Source: Apoda limacodes (Eukaryota > Arthropoda > Insecta > Lepidoptera > Limacodidae). Taken from it: a DNA stretch of 64,000 bases. The notes below the pieces were generated by a model that searched no databases, had not been told where the DNA came from, and saw only the letters and a program-made list of their open reading frames with translations. A program made the translations under genes and the position numbers. The stretch lies in contig OX291548.1 of NCBI GenBank assembly GCA_946406115.1, positions 9,040,373 through 9,104,372 on the forward strand, read 5' to 3'. Below are positions 9,915 through 24,200 of the stretch, in pieces. Numbering within the stretch: the first letter of the stretch is position 1; each line of letters starts with the position of its first letter.

Positions 9915-12900
9915 GTGAGTATTCGTTCAGATAGCACAAATCTATACATATAATAAAATGGTAGGAAAGTCAAAACTGTACATTGAATATTTTTTAAAAA
10001 GAATACTTGGGGTGTGATCTACAATCGATACCGAAGCCAAAAATATAGTTTTCAGAATTTTTGTCTGTTTGTATGTATGTTCGGGATAAACTCAAAAAGT
10101 TCTGCATGGATTTACTTCAAATTTGGCACGAATATTATTAAGAAGTCGGGTCAACATATAGGCTACATATTATTACGCTTTCACCTACGGGTGACAAGCA
10201 GTGAACCTTTATTTCTTCAACGCATTCTGTAACAACGTGTAATCTAACGACGCATATTTGACTTGCTTATTAATTAATAGTTATACTACTCACACATAGC
10301 CATTTATTTTATGTCAAAAAATCGTGTAAAGTCATAACTTAGATGTGTTATAATAATTTTTCACCATATAAAAATGTTTCCTATTTGCTAACTAGATGGC
10401 GTTGGCGTCGAATAAGATCGCGTTTCGTTCATAAAAAGTGATTTTATAGTATAGCGTTCACGCAGATGACGTCGCGGGCAGCAGCTAGTAAATAATATTT
10501 ACACGTAACATCTGCCTAGCTTTCCACTCGTATAAGACTAAATATTTTTTCTGTGTAATAAAACTATAGGTAATAACTTTAGGTATAAAAATAGGTTCCT
10601 GAAAATTGTTGGAGCCGTTCCCGAGATTCAGATTGTATAACTTATCAAACTAATTAAACTAACTAATTAAAAATAAACGAATTGCTCATTTAAAGGTATT
10701 AGATTCATAAAAATCGTTGGAGCCGTTCCCGAGATTCCGATTATATATCTGTATATATACACAAGTATTGCTCGTTTAAAGGTATTAGATTGGTTTTGTT
10801 GCCCATAAAGTTTGCTTAAAAAAGTTGTCATCAAATTTTACAGAAGCGACATTTAGCGGATGATGAGACAAACAGACGGAAAGTGGAAGTGCTTCGCGAT
10901 GGTATGTGGCAGACGGTACAATGGCGACAACTCGAAGTGGGCGACATATGCAAAGTTACCAACAATCAGTTTTTTCCAGCTGACTTAGTGTTACTAGCTT
11001 CCAGGTAATTAAAACCTATTTTTTGGAATGTACATGTATGTAGTTCAAATTGAGTACATTCTCAGAAAAGGCCAGGTCAGAAGTACCCGGAACCGTAGGA
11101 AATGTATGAAAGCATTGATGCGTATAGATGAGGCAAGAGAGGTATGCCAGGATCGTAGCAATTGGCAGTCTTTGGTCTCTGCCTACCCCTCTAGGAAACA
11201 GGCGTGATGTTGTATATAATACATACATATATGTATTTTTTGGAATTATAAATAACGGCTTTTGCCGCAATTCAGCATCAATACGTACGTCATGAAGGTT
11301 ATAGGTACATAGGTATATATGTAGGTATAAAAGAAACTGTGCTGAAATATCGGAAACTAAGAAAAACGTATATTGGTAAGACCCGTTTAATACAATGTTA
11401 CACAAAACCACGAAAATATGAGTTTATCAAATATATTTTAAATATTTTATTAGTATTTTTATAAATTATTTGAAATCATTACTTATTGCGACTAAAATTT
11501 ATTAAAAAAAATAGACCTTATGTTTATATTTTGAAATATTATCTCCATTAATTTAATAATTTATTGAAACACAACATGGTAAATGGTCAGCTAAATAATC
11601 CTAAGCAGCTTTGGAAAAATTTAAAAAGTAACATAATCCCTAGAAAAAAACACTACATTGTTGCCAGGTACGTTCAATAATCCAAATAAGTTAAATAGTT
11701 ACTTCTTAAATATACCGGGAAAAAGTTTCGCAGACATATCATCCTTGACTTACTTTGAGTTCCATAAATATAGTCCCGCTAGTTTTGAATTTCAACCCGT
11801 GAGCCAAGAGCAAATTATGAAAATAATAAAAGGTTTACACTCCAATGCCCAGGGAGTTGACCAAATTTCATTGGAAATGATTGAGTTGACCCTTCCATAC
11901 ACTCTTTCTACGATAACAGCGATAGTTAATAAGTCCATAGCCAGCTCGACCTTTCCCGAATTGTGGAAAACTGCAATAGTGAGGCCAATTCCGAAGATCC
12001 CAAATCCTGAAAGTGAAAAGGATCTGCGATCAATTAACATACTGGCTTATATCTCAAAGGTATTGGAAAAAGCTGTGTACCTACAACTTTCTGATTATGT
12101 GGAATATAATAAAATTTTACCAAAGGCTCAATCTGGGTTAAGGAGTGGACATAGCACATCCACAGCCTTATTAGATGTCTTTGACAATTTATTATCATCT
12201 CAAGACAATGGCATGGGTTCGATACTGGTCCTCCTGGATTTCTCACGTGCCTTCGACTCCATAGATTGTACTTTATTGCTATCAAAATTATCATACTATG
12301 GTTTGGAGACAGCGACATTAGCATGGTTTGATAGCTATCTAAAAAATAGGTCACAGTTTGTAGAGCGCAGCGGGGAACACGGCAATACACTTAAATCATC
12401 ATTACAACCTGTGGATCGTGGTGTCCCACAGGGATCAATCCTAGGTCCTTTACTTTTTGTCATTTACAGTGCTGACATCATATCTTGTCTTGAGAACTGT
12501 CAATATCATCTGTATGCAGATGATTTGCAAATGTATGTCCCAGTCCCCCAACAGAATGTACCTTATGCAGTAAAAAATCTAAATAGTGTAGCATATTGGT
12601 CAGAGAAAAATTGCTTAGCTCTTAACCCAAGCAAGTCAAAGTATATGGTGATTGGCTCAGAAAAACAAGTTAAAGAAATATTAAAAGCCCAACCATATAT
12701 AACTATTTTAGGACAGAAGGTCGAATATGTGGAGGAAGCACCGAATCTAGGACTTATTCTGGACAGTCACCTCAAATTCGCGGCACACAAACAAGAAGCA
12801 GCAAAAAATTGCTTTCATAGACTCAAAAGTGTTGTATAAAGTAAGAGAGTACCTAAGTATTGACATTAGAATTAGTTTGTGTGAATCACTGATTTTGTCA

Positions 12901-15900
12901 AAACTTAATTACGCTGACACTGCATACGGGCCTTGTCTTTTAGCCAAATCACAGCGCCTCATACGACGAGTACAAAACGCATGCGCGCGGTTCTATTTTC
13001 CCATACCACCAAGAACTCACATTACCCCTTTTATAAATAATGCTAAGCTTATGAGAATGGAAGGGCGTCAAAAGTTGCACTTTGCTTGTATTAATGTTTA
13101 GTATAGTCGAAACAGGAAAACCCGCTTACCTCGCTGAAAAACTCTGCTGGGCCCGAGATGCAAATAAATATGCAACACGTGCATCTGTACACAAGCTACG
13201 CTGTCCTAAGCACAAGACAGCAGCCTTTCGTGGCAGCTTTCGATACGCATCGTCCCATTGCTCGAATAATATTCCTCCTCCTTGTCATGCTGCAAAAACC
13301 AAAAAACATTTTACTAATATGCCAAAGTCACACATGTTGCATAAACAAATACATCCATAAAAAGATATTTACCTTAATTGAAACACCATTAACTTCATAA
13401 AGGGTATCTTTCTCGATTCTATGTCGCATTGCACAAGTTGCAACATAGCAAAATTCAAACACATAATCAGTTAATCTGTTTCACTAGCGCTAAGGATAGA
13501 GCGTCAAACGGCGTCACTTCTGGTTGAACAGGAAGTGAATGATAAATTTCAATTCATTCGATCTCGTCTCGACTGATATTTGTCTATGACGACATTGGGT
13601 GTGTTCGTTGTAGGTAGAAATTTGCAAACTCATTTCAACATAATTGTTTTCTTTCAGACTGACTTTTATTTATTTATTTCTTTATAGCTATAGAATAATG
13701 TGTGTGTGTGTGTGTGTGTAGTATGTGTGGGGTAGTCAAAGTTTTTATTTTTAATCTTTTATTTTTATTTAATTCTAACTGGCATAAGATAATATAATGT
13801 ACCTATAAGTGAGTGTATGTCACAGTGCTCAAATAGGGTTCCCACTGAAAATCAGCGCTGTTGCAGGTAACTGCTACAGCATAATGCTGAGTGGGAAACC
13901 CCTTTTGAAGCATTGTTACCCTGTTGTAATATTGAGTGTTAATTATGTTACTTTTTACTGTAATGCTTCAAAATAAATATTTTTCTTCTTTTTCATCATT
14001 CCTGTACTGACTTAAAACTTGATCTACAGAGTTTTTAATGTTTGAATTTAATGCTGGCATTCTATAACTAAGAGATATAAATACTTTTTAATTTTTCCAG
14101 CGAACCACAAAGCATATCATTCATAGAAACGGCGAATCTAGACGGAGAAACAAATCTGAAGATCAGGCAAGCTCACCCGGACACCAGCCGACTCGACTCC
14201 GCGACGAAACTGAACGATTTTCGTGCAAGCTTGACATGCGAACCACCGAACAGACTGTTATACGATTTCAACGGCACGCTTAAGGAACCCGATATAAAGT
14301 AAGTTACGTTGTTAGTAATAAGTTTAAATAATAATTTCGCACGAGAAATTTGCTGCATATTGTCGTCTAACGCCGCCACTGAATACGTTTAATTTCCTTT
14401 AAATTGGTGATGTCAAACTGGCGGCTCTATGTTTGTGGCTGCGGCCCGATAACTAATAGGCATAGCTTCTTTATAGAATAGAATATGTATTTATTGTGTA
14501 TTATGTAATATAATATTGTATATCTTTTATATATATTGTATATTTATATATATGTATTAATATTTGTCTGTATGTGTATATATGAATATGTGCATGTATG
14601 TGTATCTTATATTATCCTTAATATGTTATGAATACCTTTTATTTGCATTTTTGTAAAATGTAAATATGTATGTATGTGTATATATATATATATATATATA
14701 TGTGTGTATATTTACGTCTGCTGTGTAATATTATATGTTATATGAATATAGTACAATCGAAGTTTTATTGGAGTTGCTTGAGTGTGTAATTGTGTGGAGG
14801 CTGGTCTGCTCTTGCAAACTTCTTTGTATTCTTATTATATATATATGTACGTCTGCTATATAATATTATATGTTATATGAATATATTTTTCTCGAGAGTT
14901 GCTTTTAATCCCGTCACAGAATAATTGAAAACTTTTAACGTATCACATGGCGCCCCCCCTATGCAATCTGAAAAACAATAGGCAATTGAAATATTACATA
15001 AATATTGATTGTTTTTTTTTTTTAAATCAAACTATTTACATTGTAAATCTTATTTATTTAATGTTTAAATACAAAACATGTATTTATTAGTTGATACTCT
15101 ATAATTTTATGTTTCGTTTGTGATTTTACAAAGATTAACTATTGGACGCTCGCACTAAAACAGTATTGAAATTAGTTTGTAAAGCTAGTTGTAGTTAATT
15201 TACTTGACGCTTCGAAAGTGTTTTTATTAACCCATTTGAATAAAAAGATTTTGTTTTTGATTTTTTAGTTTCCATACATTTTATTTCGTATATGTATGTA
15301 TCTTTAATGAGATTCTAATAAGGAGTTCAAATTCGCACTAGAAATTTTATACTACAGTGTAACATTTTAATTGAATAGTGTTTTAACTTCAAAAGTTATT
15401 TCGTCACTGTTATTAAGTGCGCCGGAATGACCCATTTTGCTCTCACTTATCGTGGAATCCTATGCCTCTTTTTGAATAGATGGGACGAAAAAATAGTTTA
15501 AAGGTACCTAGTTTTATTTTTCGTTAAGAGCAGATAGAAATATTTGAGCATCGGAAGGTTTTGTCTGAGTTTGAGCCAACGTAAGCTGATCTGCCCTTAC
15601 AGTCTAGAGTGTACGGATTTTGTCTAGACGTTCTTGAAGTACGTTTTAGAACTATGCTTTGTATAAAAAAGCAAATCAAAATAACTAATGGCGGCGCAAG
15701 GTAACATAAGGTAAATCTGAATAAGTTTTTTTCATACATACTGGATTACGCCAAAAATCTTTTACATTTAGCTACTAAAAAAGCGATAATATCAGTGGCT
15801 TTGAATGAATGTATGTATGTATATGGTTTTTGCGACTATGATAATTAGCAATATAATAATGATAATAACGCATTTGAGTGGAAAATGTAGTTATAAATAT

Positions 15901-18219
15901 TTAGTGTACTGAAGTGTAGTACATACGTACGGTATAAAAATCCGATTTGGAATAACCTTAAGACACACAAGCTATGATATTTACAATTACTACCTTCGTA
16001 AGGTAACCTTCAGGACCTTTAGGTTTAGTGAGAATGAAGTACAGTAATAAAATCATTAATCTTAATCGACAGAGCGATACCTCTGGGATTGGATCAAATG
16101 ATGTTACGCGGCGCGTTGTTACGGAATACAGCTTGGATTCATGCCGTGGTAGTTTATACAGGACCCGAGACTAAACTTATGAAAAACTCAACTAAAGGTA
16201 TGTTATAAATAAATTACTGTGGTAATTTTAATGGGATTATATTGATATGAGACTGAAATTTATAGTACCTATTATAACACTTAATTTGTTTTGATACTTA
16301 ATAACTTATTTATGCCACATGGCATTCTCTACCAGCTAACCGTTGGCTAAATAGACAAATTTATTGGCGGTGCATTAAATTTTCTTTGCTACATCAATAG
16401 CTTGCTGGATGCAATCAAGGTTTATGGCACTTTCCCAAACCTTTTTACCAGATTATTGATATTTTTCCACTTTAACTATAACAAACCTAAAAGAATTAAG
16501 AAACAGAAGCCGAAATGACCGTAATCTTTTTATTTCCAAAAACCCAGCCTATCCTAAACTATGTATATTGAATACAATCAATTTTACCATAACCCTAAAA
16601 TCAAATTGAATTAATATAATAAGTAATTAAAAACCTGCAAAAGTGCTAAGGGACAAATTTTTTGTTTTCTCCGAGATATAAAAATAAAGACAACTTCATC
16701 CCTCGTTCACGAATCTGACTGTCTGGTATACTTTTTTTGTAGCGTTTTGGTTCTATCGCTCATTGTCTAATTACACTAGGTAAAGCTATTTTAAGCACGA
16801 GTCAACTTGAAAAAGTTCTTATAATTTTTTTTCTATTTTTCAATTTTCTAAATAATTCAAAAGGGATAAGGAATGTAGCATTCTTCTATAGATATCTAAA
16901 TTTTACTAGTATTTCTGCCTTTGAAGAATCTTAGTTCTTACGCCAATTCTATAAATTATTTGCTTTTGTTATTGCGATATATTTTAACATTCGTTTGCTG
17001 GGCGTGATTTTCGCGTTGAGCTTCACAGTTGAGCATTGTGCGTAGGTAACTACCATGCGTTTTAAAAGAGTTGACGCAAGATCAGGTGCCACATAGTACG
17101 CGATTGGCTAAGGTGCGCTCAGTGATCAGTACTAGTTACGGACTTCGGCCACCTAGATGGTTCCTGACCGGTTGCCAACTCATTCAAAAATGAGTTGAAT
17201 GACTTTTTAAGCGGCGTTGTGCACTTTTTTTGTGATGGTTAAAAAATGTTAAACTCGCGTCAGGACACATGACCTGATCGAAAATTCGTAAGACGGAACT
17301 AGTTTTTTTTTTTTAGTATATGACGATTATGAGTAAGTAGTACAGGGAGGTTGGATATGTGATTTCAATTCTATGACAGATTGAGATGTCAAATATACTA
17401 CGTCAAAAAGTAAATAAACAAACATTATTATTTATAATAAATAAATATGTATACAAAGTGATGGGAAGTAAATAGCTAGTATAGTAAAAAATAAGTAGTA
17501 AATATTCGAGTTTACACTTCTGCCGGCACTCCCGGAGTGCAACCCGTTTTTTTTATAAATATTTTTGGACATTACACACAGCGCCGTCTGGTCCCAAACT
17601 AAGCAAAGCTTGTGCTATGGATACCAGACAACGGATACAAATACATATACATACTTTTTTTTAGTAAATACATACATATTATACATAGGATTATACAATT
17701 AAAATGTATGATTGCGATTGCATGTTGCGTTGCAAATATTCTGTTCCCGGCTTTAGGTTTTGATCCACCTGTCAGTCTATATACAAGTTTCAGACTGACA
17801 TTTGTCAATAGGTCGTTCCGCGGCTCTATACCGTAAAATGACAGCTAACAATTCTCGTTTGAAATCCATAGAAATAAGATAAACATTGCGCATTTGAAAT
17901 GACGTATGAAATTCATCAATTGTCACGACACCGCAATGTATATCTTATTTCTTTCAAAAAGGTTAGCAATATTTTTACGGAATCGACCCGCTGATCCTAA
18001 CAACAAGAGTAACCACTTGACAATCTGAGTTGCAGCCGATTCCACATTTTGAACACACCCCACGCTTTTGCAGTATAATAACAACACAAGAGTTAATGTC
18101 TCCCCAGGTTCCTTTTAGCCTTTACATGGGATAAGCGAGTGTCAGTTATGCCGATATTGAAAATATTTTTTAAAGCGGGCTGTGAGTCGGGTCAGTTAGG
18201 CTCAGGCCAATTATCAGCA

Positions 18220-18257
<38 letters not shown>

Positions 18258-21200
18258 CTGAGCTGACTATGCAGTTGGCTGTTGCAGCCATTACTGCTTC
18301 ACCGGACTTTTGGGGCGAGACTCTGAAGGAGCCTCAGCCCATATAGCGCCCAACGCTCAAGGGCTTCCCGCGGGGGAAGCCTCGACTTGGGTTGTCGCTC
18401 TCGGGGGCGTCCCTTCGACCGGCGTGAGTCTCGAACCCGAAGGTGAGTCACCGCCAGGAGGGGAGTTCCCCGTTACGCGGGTGCGGTTGCGATTGAGTGG
18501 GGGCGAGAAGCGCCCCGGCACTCTTTGATACCTAGTGTATCCTTGTGGGCGCCGACGAACCCGGGGACGTCGGCGTCGTGTTTGGAGGGAGGCCCTATTC
18601 GGGGTCGACGTAGTAGAGACTAATCTCGCTATCCGGACAGCGAGATCGTCATCTGGGGACGTTAGTACGTGCCGAGGCCGCCTGAGTATAGTTTTACGAC
18701 CGCGACGGGGACGATCGGGGGGAATGTACGTCGTGGATTGCACAACTAATCTATTCGGGTGATTTTGCGTACGCTCGAAAAAGCGGACTGCCAAGTCTTT
18801 AAAGTACTGGGGAATCGTGGGAAGTTCGAAGTCTCTGTGTAGGTCCGCATTGCGAACGTACCAAGAGGCTCCAGAGGCCGCTCTGAGAAAGCGGTTTTGG
18901 AGGGTCTGGAGTTTGTGGAGATTGCGCTTGGACAGAGCAAAGACTACGCTAGCATAAGCTAGTATGGGGCGGATGCAAGTTGTGTAAAGATTTAGCTTAT
19001 TTCTAAGCGACATCTTACTATACTTGCCTATCATGGGATAGAGACGACCGAGGACAAAAGCGGCTCGGTCTCTGACTATTTTGGTGTGAGCGTGGAAGTT
19101 CAAACGTCTATCCATGGTCACACCGAGATATTTGGTCTTATTTTGCCAGGGAATGGCACGACCGAAGAGAGAGAGGGAAGTTGGCCGCGGAGGGCTGCCT
19201 GTGGTGAAAAGGACGGCAGAGCTTTTGTCGGGATTCACCTCGATTCTCCATTTCCGAAACCACTCGCCTAGGGCGGTGATAGCGGATTGGAGTCTCTCAG
19301 TGATTCGACTCACTTGCCTATCGGTAGTATAGAGAGCGGTATCGTCCGCATAGAGGGCTAATTGGGTACCTATCGTTTTTGGGATATCGTTAGTGTACAG
19401 AAGGTACAAGACGGGGGCGAGCACGGACCCTTGCGGGACTCCTGCTTCTATGGGGCGGGGGGAGGAGAGAGTGCCTTCAACTCTGTAGCGAAAGCTACGA
19501 TTCGACAAATAGTCTCGTATGATGAGCACGAGACGATCTGGCAACTGAAAGTTGTACAGTTTAAAAATTAAACCGTTGTGCCAGACTTTGTCGAAAGCTT
19601 TCGCTACATCGAAGAAGACAGCGCCCGTGTGACGGGTCTTACCTAATGCTGGCTGGAAGCCAGTAAGAATATGTTCCGTTATGCGGAGGACTTGATGGAC
19701 GCATGAGTGTTTGGCACGAAAGCCAAACTGCTCGTCTATTAAAATGCCTCTGGAGACTATAGAGTTCCGTAGGCGGGCGAGAAGGAGGCGTTCATAGAGT
19801 TTACCAAGGGCCTTTAGTAAACTTATAGGGCGATAGGAGGACGGCTCGGTACGAGCTTTGCCGGGCTTATGGATGCCTATAACGATTGCATCTTTCCATT
19901 GAGATGGAAAGATGCAATGTTCCATAGCAGCGTTAAAGATCGCTACTAGGAGGCAGATAAGGGGAAGAGTGAGGCGCTTTAGGATATCGTTAGAGATACC
20001 GTCTGCGCCGGGGGACTTACGGGGGCGTAGGTCTTTGATGACCTGTATGACTTCGTCGACAGTGACAGGGGGCAGGGGGTCTTGTGGAGGCAGAGAAGTT
20101 CTGCGCTCCACTTCGCCGTCTACCTCGCGCACATGATCGGGATCGAAAGGCTGTGTGCTTAAGGCACATTGGGCTTGGAGGCTGGATGCTAGGCAATCCG
20201 CTTTTTCGTCGTCATTGAACGCGGGAACGCTATTGTTGGGACGAGTTAACGGAGGGAGAGAGTTTGCGGTTTCGGATTTTAGAGCTCTGGCTAAGTGCCA
20301 ATAAGCTTGGTGAGAAGGAGAAATGTTCTCCATAAGATCACCGAAACGTTGGGCGCGGAGCTCAGCTACAGCGGTTCTTACACGGCGGTGTAAGTCGTTG
20401 AAGCGAGCTTTATTTTCGATAGTGGGAGCGCGGTCGCGAGCGCGGCGGGCCGCGTTACGCTCAGTCATTAGCGACCTGATGTGCTGAGGCAGGATTAGGT
20501 GGTGATAATCACCAACCGGCACTTGTCGTGAGCACTCGCCAACGGTGGCGGTCAGGTGGCTAGTGAGAGAGTCGATAGCTACGTAGCACAATTAGGTCAA
20601 GTCCCATTATTTTAGAGTTTGCCCCTTCTTTTGACAGGTAGCCAGCTTGAACTATGTAGTACAATAAAATAATTTTTACTATTGCAGCTCCGTTGAAGCG
20701 TTCAACTATTGACCGGGAAACCAACACGCACATTCTACTGTTGTTTGGGATGCTGGTGATCATTGCAATTGTCAGTGCGGCCTGCAATTGGTATTGGGTC
20801 AGTCGACGTGGATTAACCGACTGGTACATAGGACTCGCCAGTGAGTTATAACCTTTTGAAACATGAACTGGGTTTCTAGCCTGCTAGTAGTTTATAGCTT
20901 ATCTACTAGCCTAGTAGAAAGTAATAAAATTCTTGCTTTGTTTTTCGTAACAACTTTGTAAAATAACTATTTAAATAAAATGTAATATTTTATACATTAT
21001 GTGGTTTGTACTTAGTTTTTTTTTTGGTATAAACACTAGAAAAATTAACTGTAAACATTCATCCTAATAAAAGTAAAAAAAATGTTCGAATTTGACTATT
21101 CGCAACCAGTCATACAATAGTACATACTAAAAAAATATCTTCAGTTTCAAATTTGTGCTGCAGAAATGTATGTTCATTAATTGATTTTCGTTTCTAGATA

Positions 21201-24200
21201 AATTTAAGGGAATTATGCAAAGTGTAAAAAACTTACGAATAATTATATTTTGTTTTGTTACAGTGGCAAAGAATACTAATTTTGGTTACAATTTTTTAAC
21301 ATTTTTGATATTGTACAACAATCTAATACCTATTTCATTACAAGTAACTGCAGAAATCGTCAGATTCTTCCAGGTAAATATACTTTACTATGTGGAAAAT
21401 ACACATGTCTAATGCATCAGTCTATTATTTTCAGTTTATTTTTTTCTTAAGCTGAATCCAAAACAGATTTTTTACATACACCCTTCGGTGTACTTATTTG
21501 CTTATATTCTGTCTTCTTTAAGTTGAATATGAACAAGTTTTCCCGAGGAATAGTACACTGGTACGACACAAAGTTGTGCTTGAGTTTTTAGCCGATGTAA
21601 AAGTTTGCTGGTGCGGCAGGCGAAAGAACCCCTGATCCCCCTCTGTTGTAGTAGCTAGGTCCTACCCGGTCCTCTTTCGGCACGACTTATATCTCCAGAG
21701 ACTACACATGTTGGCGATTAAGCCTGGGCGGATATTAAAACCCGTTTAACCCGCAGGCGGTCAGTGGTCAGGCGTTTCACAGGGTCTTCCTTACAGCTGC
21801 ACCAGCTCGCCTTGGCTAAGCCGAGCAATTATAGAAACGAGCACCACCGCCGGTCCGCCGCTGTCCGCACTTCAAGAGCTCTGGCAACCTTACTGACCGC
21901 ATGAAATACAACCACTACTCTCAATGTTAGTTTTATGGCCACGGTTTCTGAATGGCGGAGGTACATACCTGGTGTTGGACCAATCAAGAGTTTGTGCAGG
22001 ATGAATTCTTTCGGGCGAAACCGCGGGGCACAGTTAGTCATTGTATATAGTATAATAGCATAAAATTCATCTATTAACATTTTTAGGCAAAGTTTATAGC
22101 AATGGATAGTGAAATGTACCATGAAGAAACAAACACGCCTGCTATGGCGCGCACTTCCAACCTGAACGAAGAACTCGGAATGGTGAAGTATATATTTAGC
22201 GATAAAACTGGTACCCTGACTCGTAACGTTATGGAGTTCAAAAGGTGCTCCATTGCTGAGGTAACTATACATATGCCTTTTATTTATTTATGTTGTAAAA
22301 GTCTGTTTTGATGTCATTATCACGGAATAAACCATTTTGACTTAAGCAGCTGTTAACAAAACCATACCTAAATGACTCTTAACTCTTAACACTGAGGTAT
22401 TAAAGTTGATAGTACAAAAGACGGAAGAGAACATTATGTTGCACTTCTTTATTTGGTTTTTTTTTGTTTTGATATCACTATTAATAACCTGTGTGCTTGT
22501 CAAGTTGTTTATGTTTGTTTCGATGCTACTATTATAGATACTGCCGTGGGTAACCACTAATACAATGCTATAGATCTTTGATCTACGTGAGATGAAGCAA
22601 ATCTCATCCTGATGACCACTGCCAGCACCCTCGGGATCATCTGTAGCCCTGTGCAAACTGCGGGCTGCCACACAATGACAACTATACATTGTGTCCGGAG
22701 TTTCCCAGAGAAATGCTGACGTAAAAACCGATATGGTGGTGGTTGCACTCACGAAGCCAGTAGGAACATCATACGGTAAGCCTTCGTGAGAGTTCTCCAA
22801 AGAAAAATTCTTCTTTGGCCCCTGGAGAAGTTGATCTTGCATCCGCAACTTTGAGGTCTATACGGAGCACTCTGGTCCAGGCATCGTATACCGTGCCTTA
22901 TTGGATATGGGTGACTCTATTGTCTTCGAGAAAGCATTGCAAATAAATATCCCCTTTACCACATTAACCATACGGGAAACACCGAACGACGCTTTGCCCT
23001 ACGTTCCTCGTCTGAAGTTGTGACCATATCGCCTTTGAGAAATATTTTGGCCTACTTGGAACTACATGTGAATAAGTTTTTGTGAACGACTCGATGTCGG
23101 CCAACGTTGACACGATCTTTAGTATAAGTTCGGATTCGCTTATTTTTTCTTGTGTGATATCGCTTCTTTGTTACCTGCTGTTTGTGATTATAAAATATTA
23201 CGACCTAACCATATCATAGCATACTACAATATTTCAGACTTTGTTAATGATAAAAATCCATGGGACTGAAGATGCTCAATCACAGGAGGCATAGGTAAAC
23301 CGAATTAAAATGGAAATAATATAAAATTGTACGGCTTAAATTTTTTATTTAAATCATTGATTGTAATTGTAGTTTTTATGATTTTTTTTAAAAGAGTAAC
23401 TATCGAGTTTCTTGTCGGATTCTTCTCGGTAGAAATCAATCACATAGTGAACCGGATTTTAAAATATAGGATTTCATAACTTTGACGATTCAAAAGTGTT
23501 TGTAAAATCCTGATTTGAATAAAAAAATTGACTTTATATTATAGTATTGAGAATTGCTAGTATTTACTACCTAATTACACCGGAGTGACTTTAAGTGACT
23601 TCTTGTCTTAATGGGAAAAGATGGGGATGGGGAAAGATCTATAAACCGAAATTTATAAGTGTAATAGCTATAAGTTCAGTCAAGATAAGATCAGTCTTAC
23701 AATTTGTAAATTAAGAACTCGTCGGTACTCACCTTAACAGTCATAGGAAGGGTTACTTTATGTAGCTCTATTTCTATTGATTATTATGATAAACTAATCT
23801 TAAAACAAGTAAATTTAAGTGTTAGTGTAATCATCTTGTAACTGTAGAAACGCGAATAAATTGTATAAAGGTGTAATTCAAGGTGGATTGAGTGAAAATT
23901 GAACTTGATGGGGTAGCGTGGTTTCGTTACAGAGGTCCTATGGCCACCTTCCGGCTCCATCATCAGACAACCTCTATGACATTTTTTTTTTTGTCATCCG
24001 ATTAACGTTTGTGTGCAAAATTCAGCTCATTACAGACATCGGGACTTATTTATTGATTTCCATCATAAAATAAAAAAAGCTTTAAACTCAGTGTGTACCA
24101 ATGTGTCCTTGTTACATCACATTGATTGTTCACACCACTGGCTTTACTGTGAAGGAAAATATCGAAAGGAAACCTGCATACGTAATAAATTATGTGAAGT

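Noticed and set aside
9725..9973. 82-codon minus-strand frame
   Set aside because: The plus strand here is the TM1-TM2 exon of ATP8A, with far better motif support.
18310..20136. Several plus-strand open frames of 60-75 codons
   Set aside because: They are shadows of the GC-rich Jockey RT frame on the other strand.
22342..22848. 168-codon minus-strand frame
   Set aside because: No motif, no start context and much low-complexity content. Not reported as a gene.
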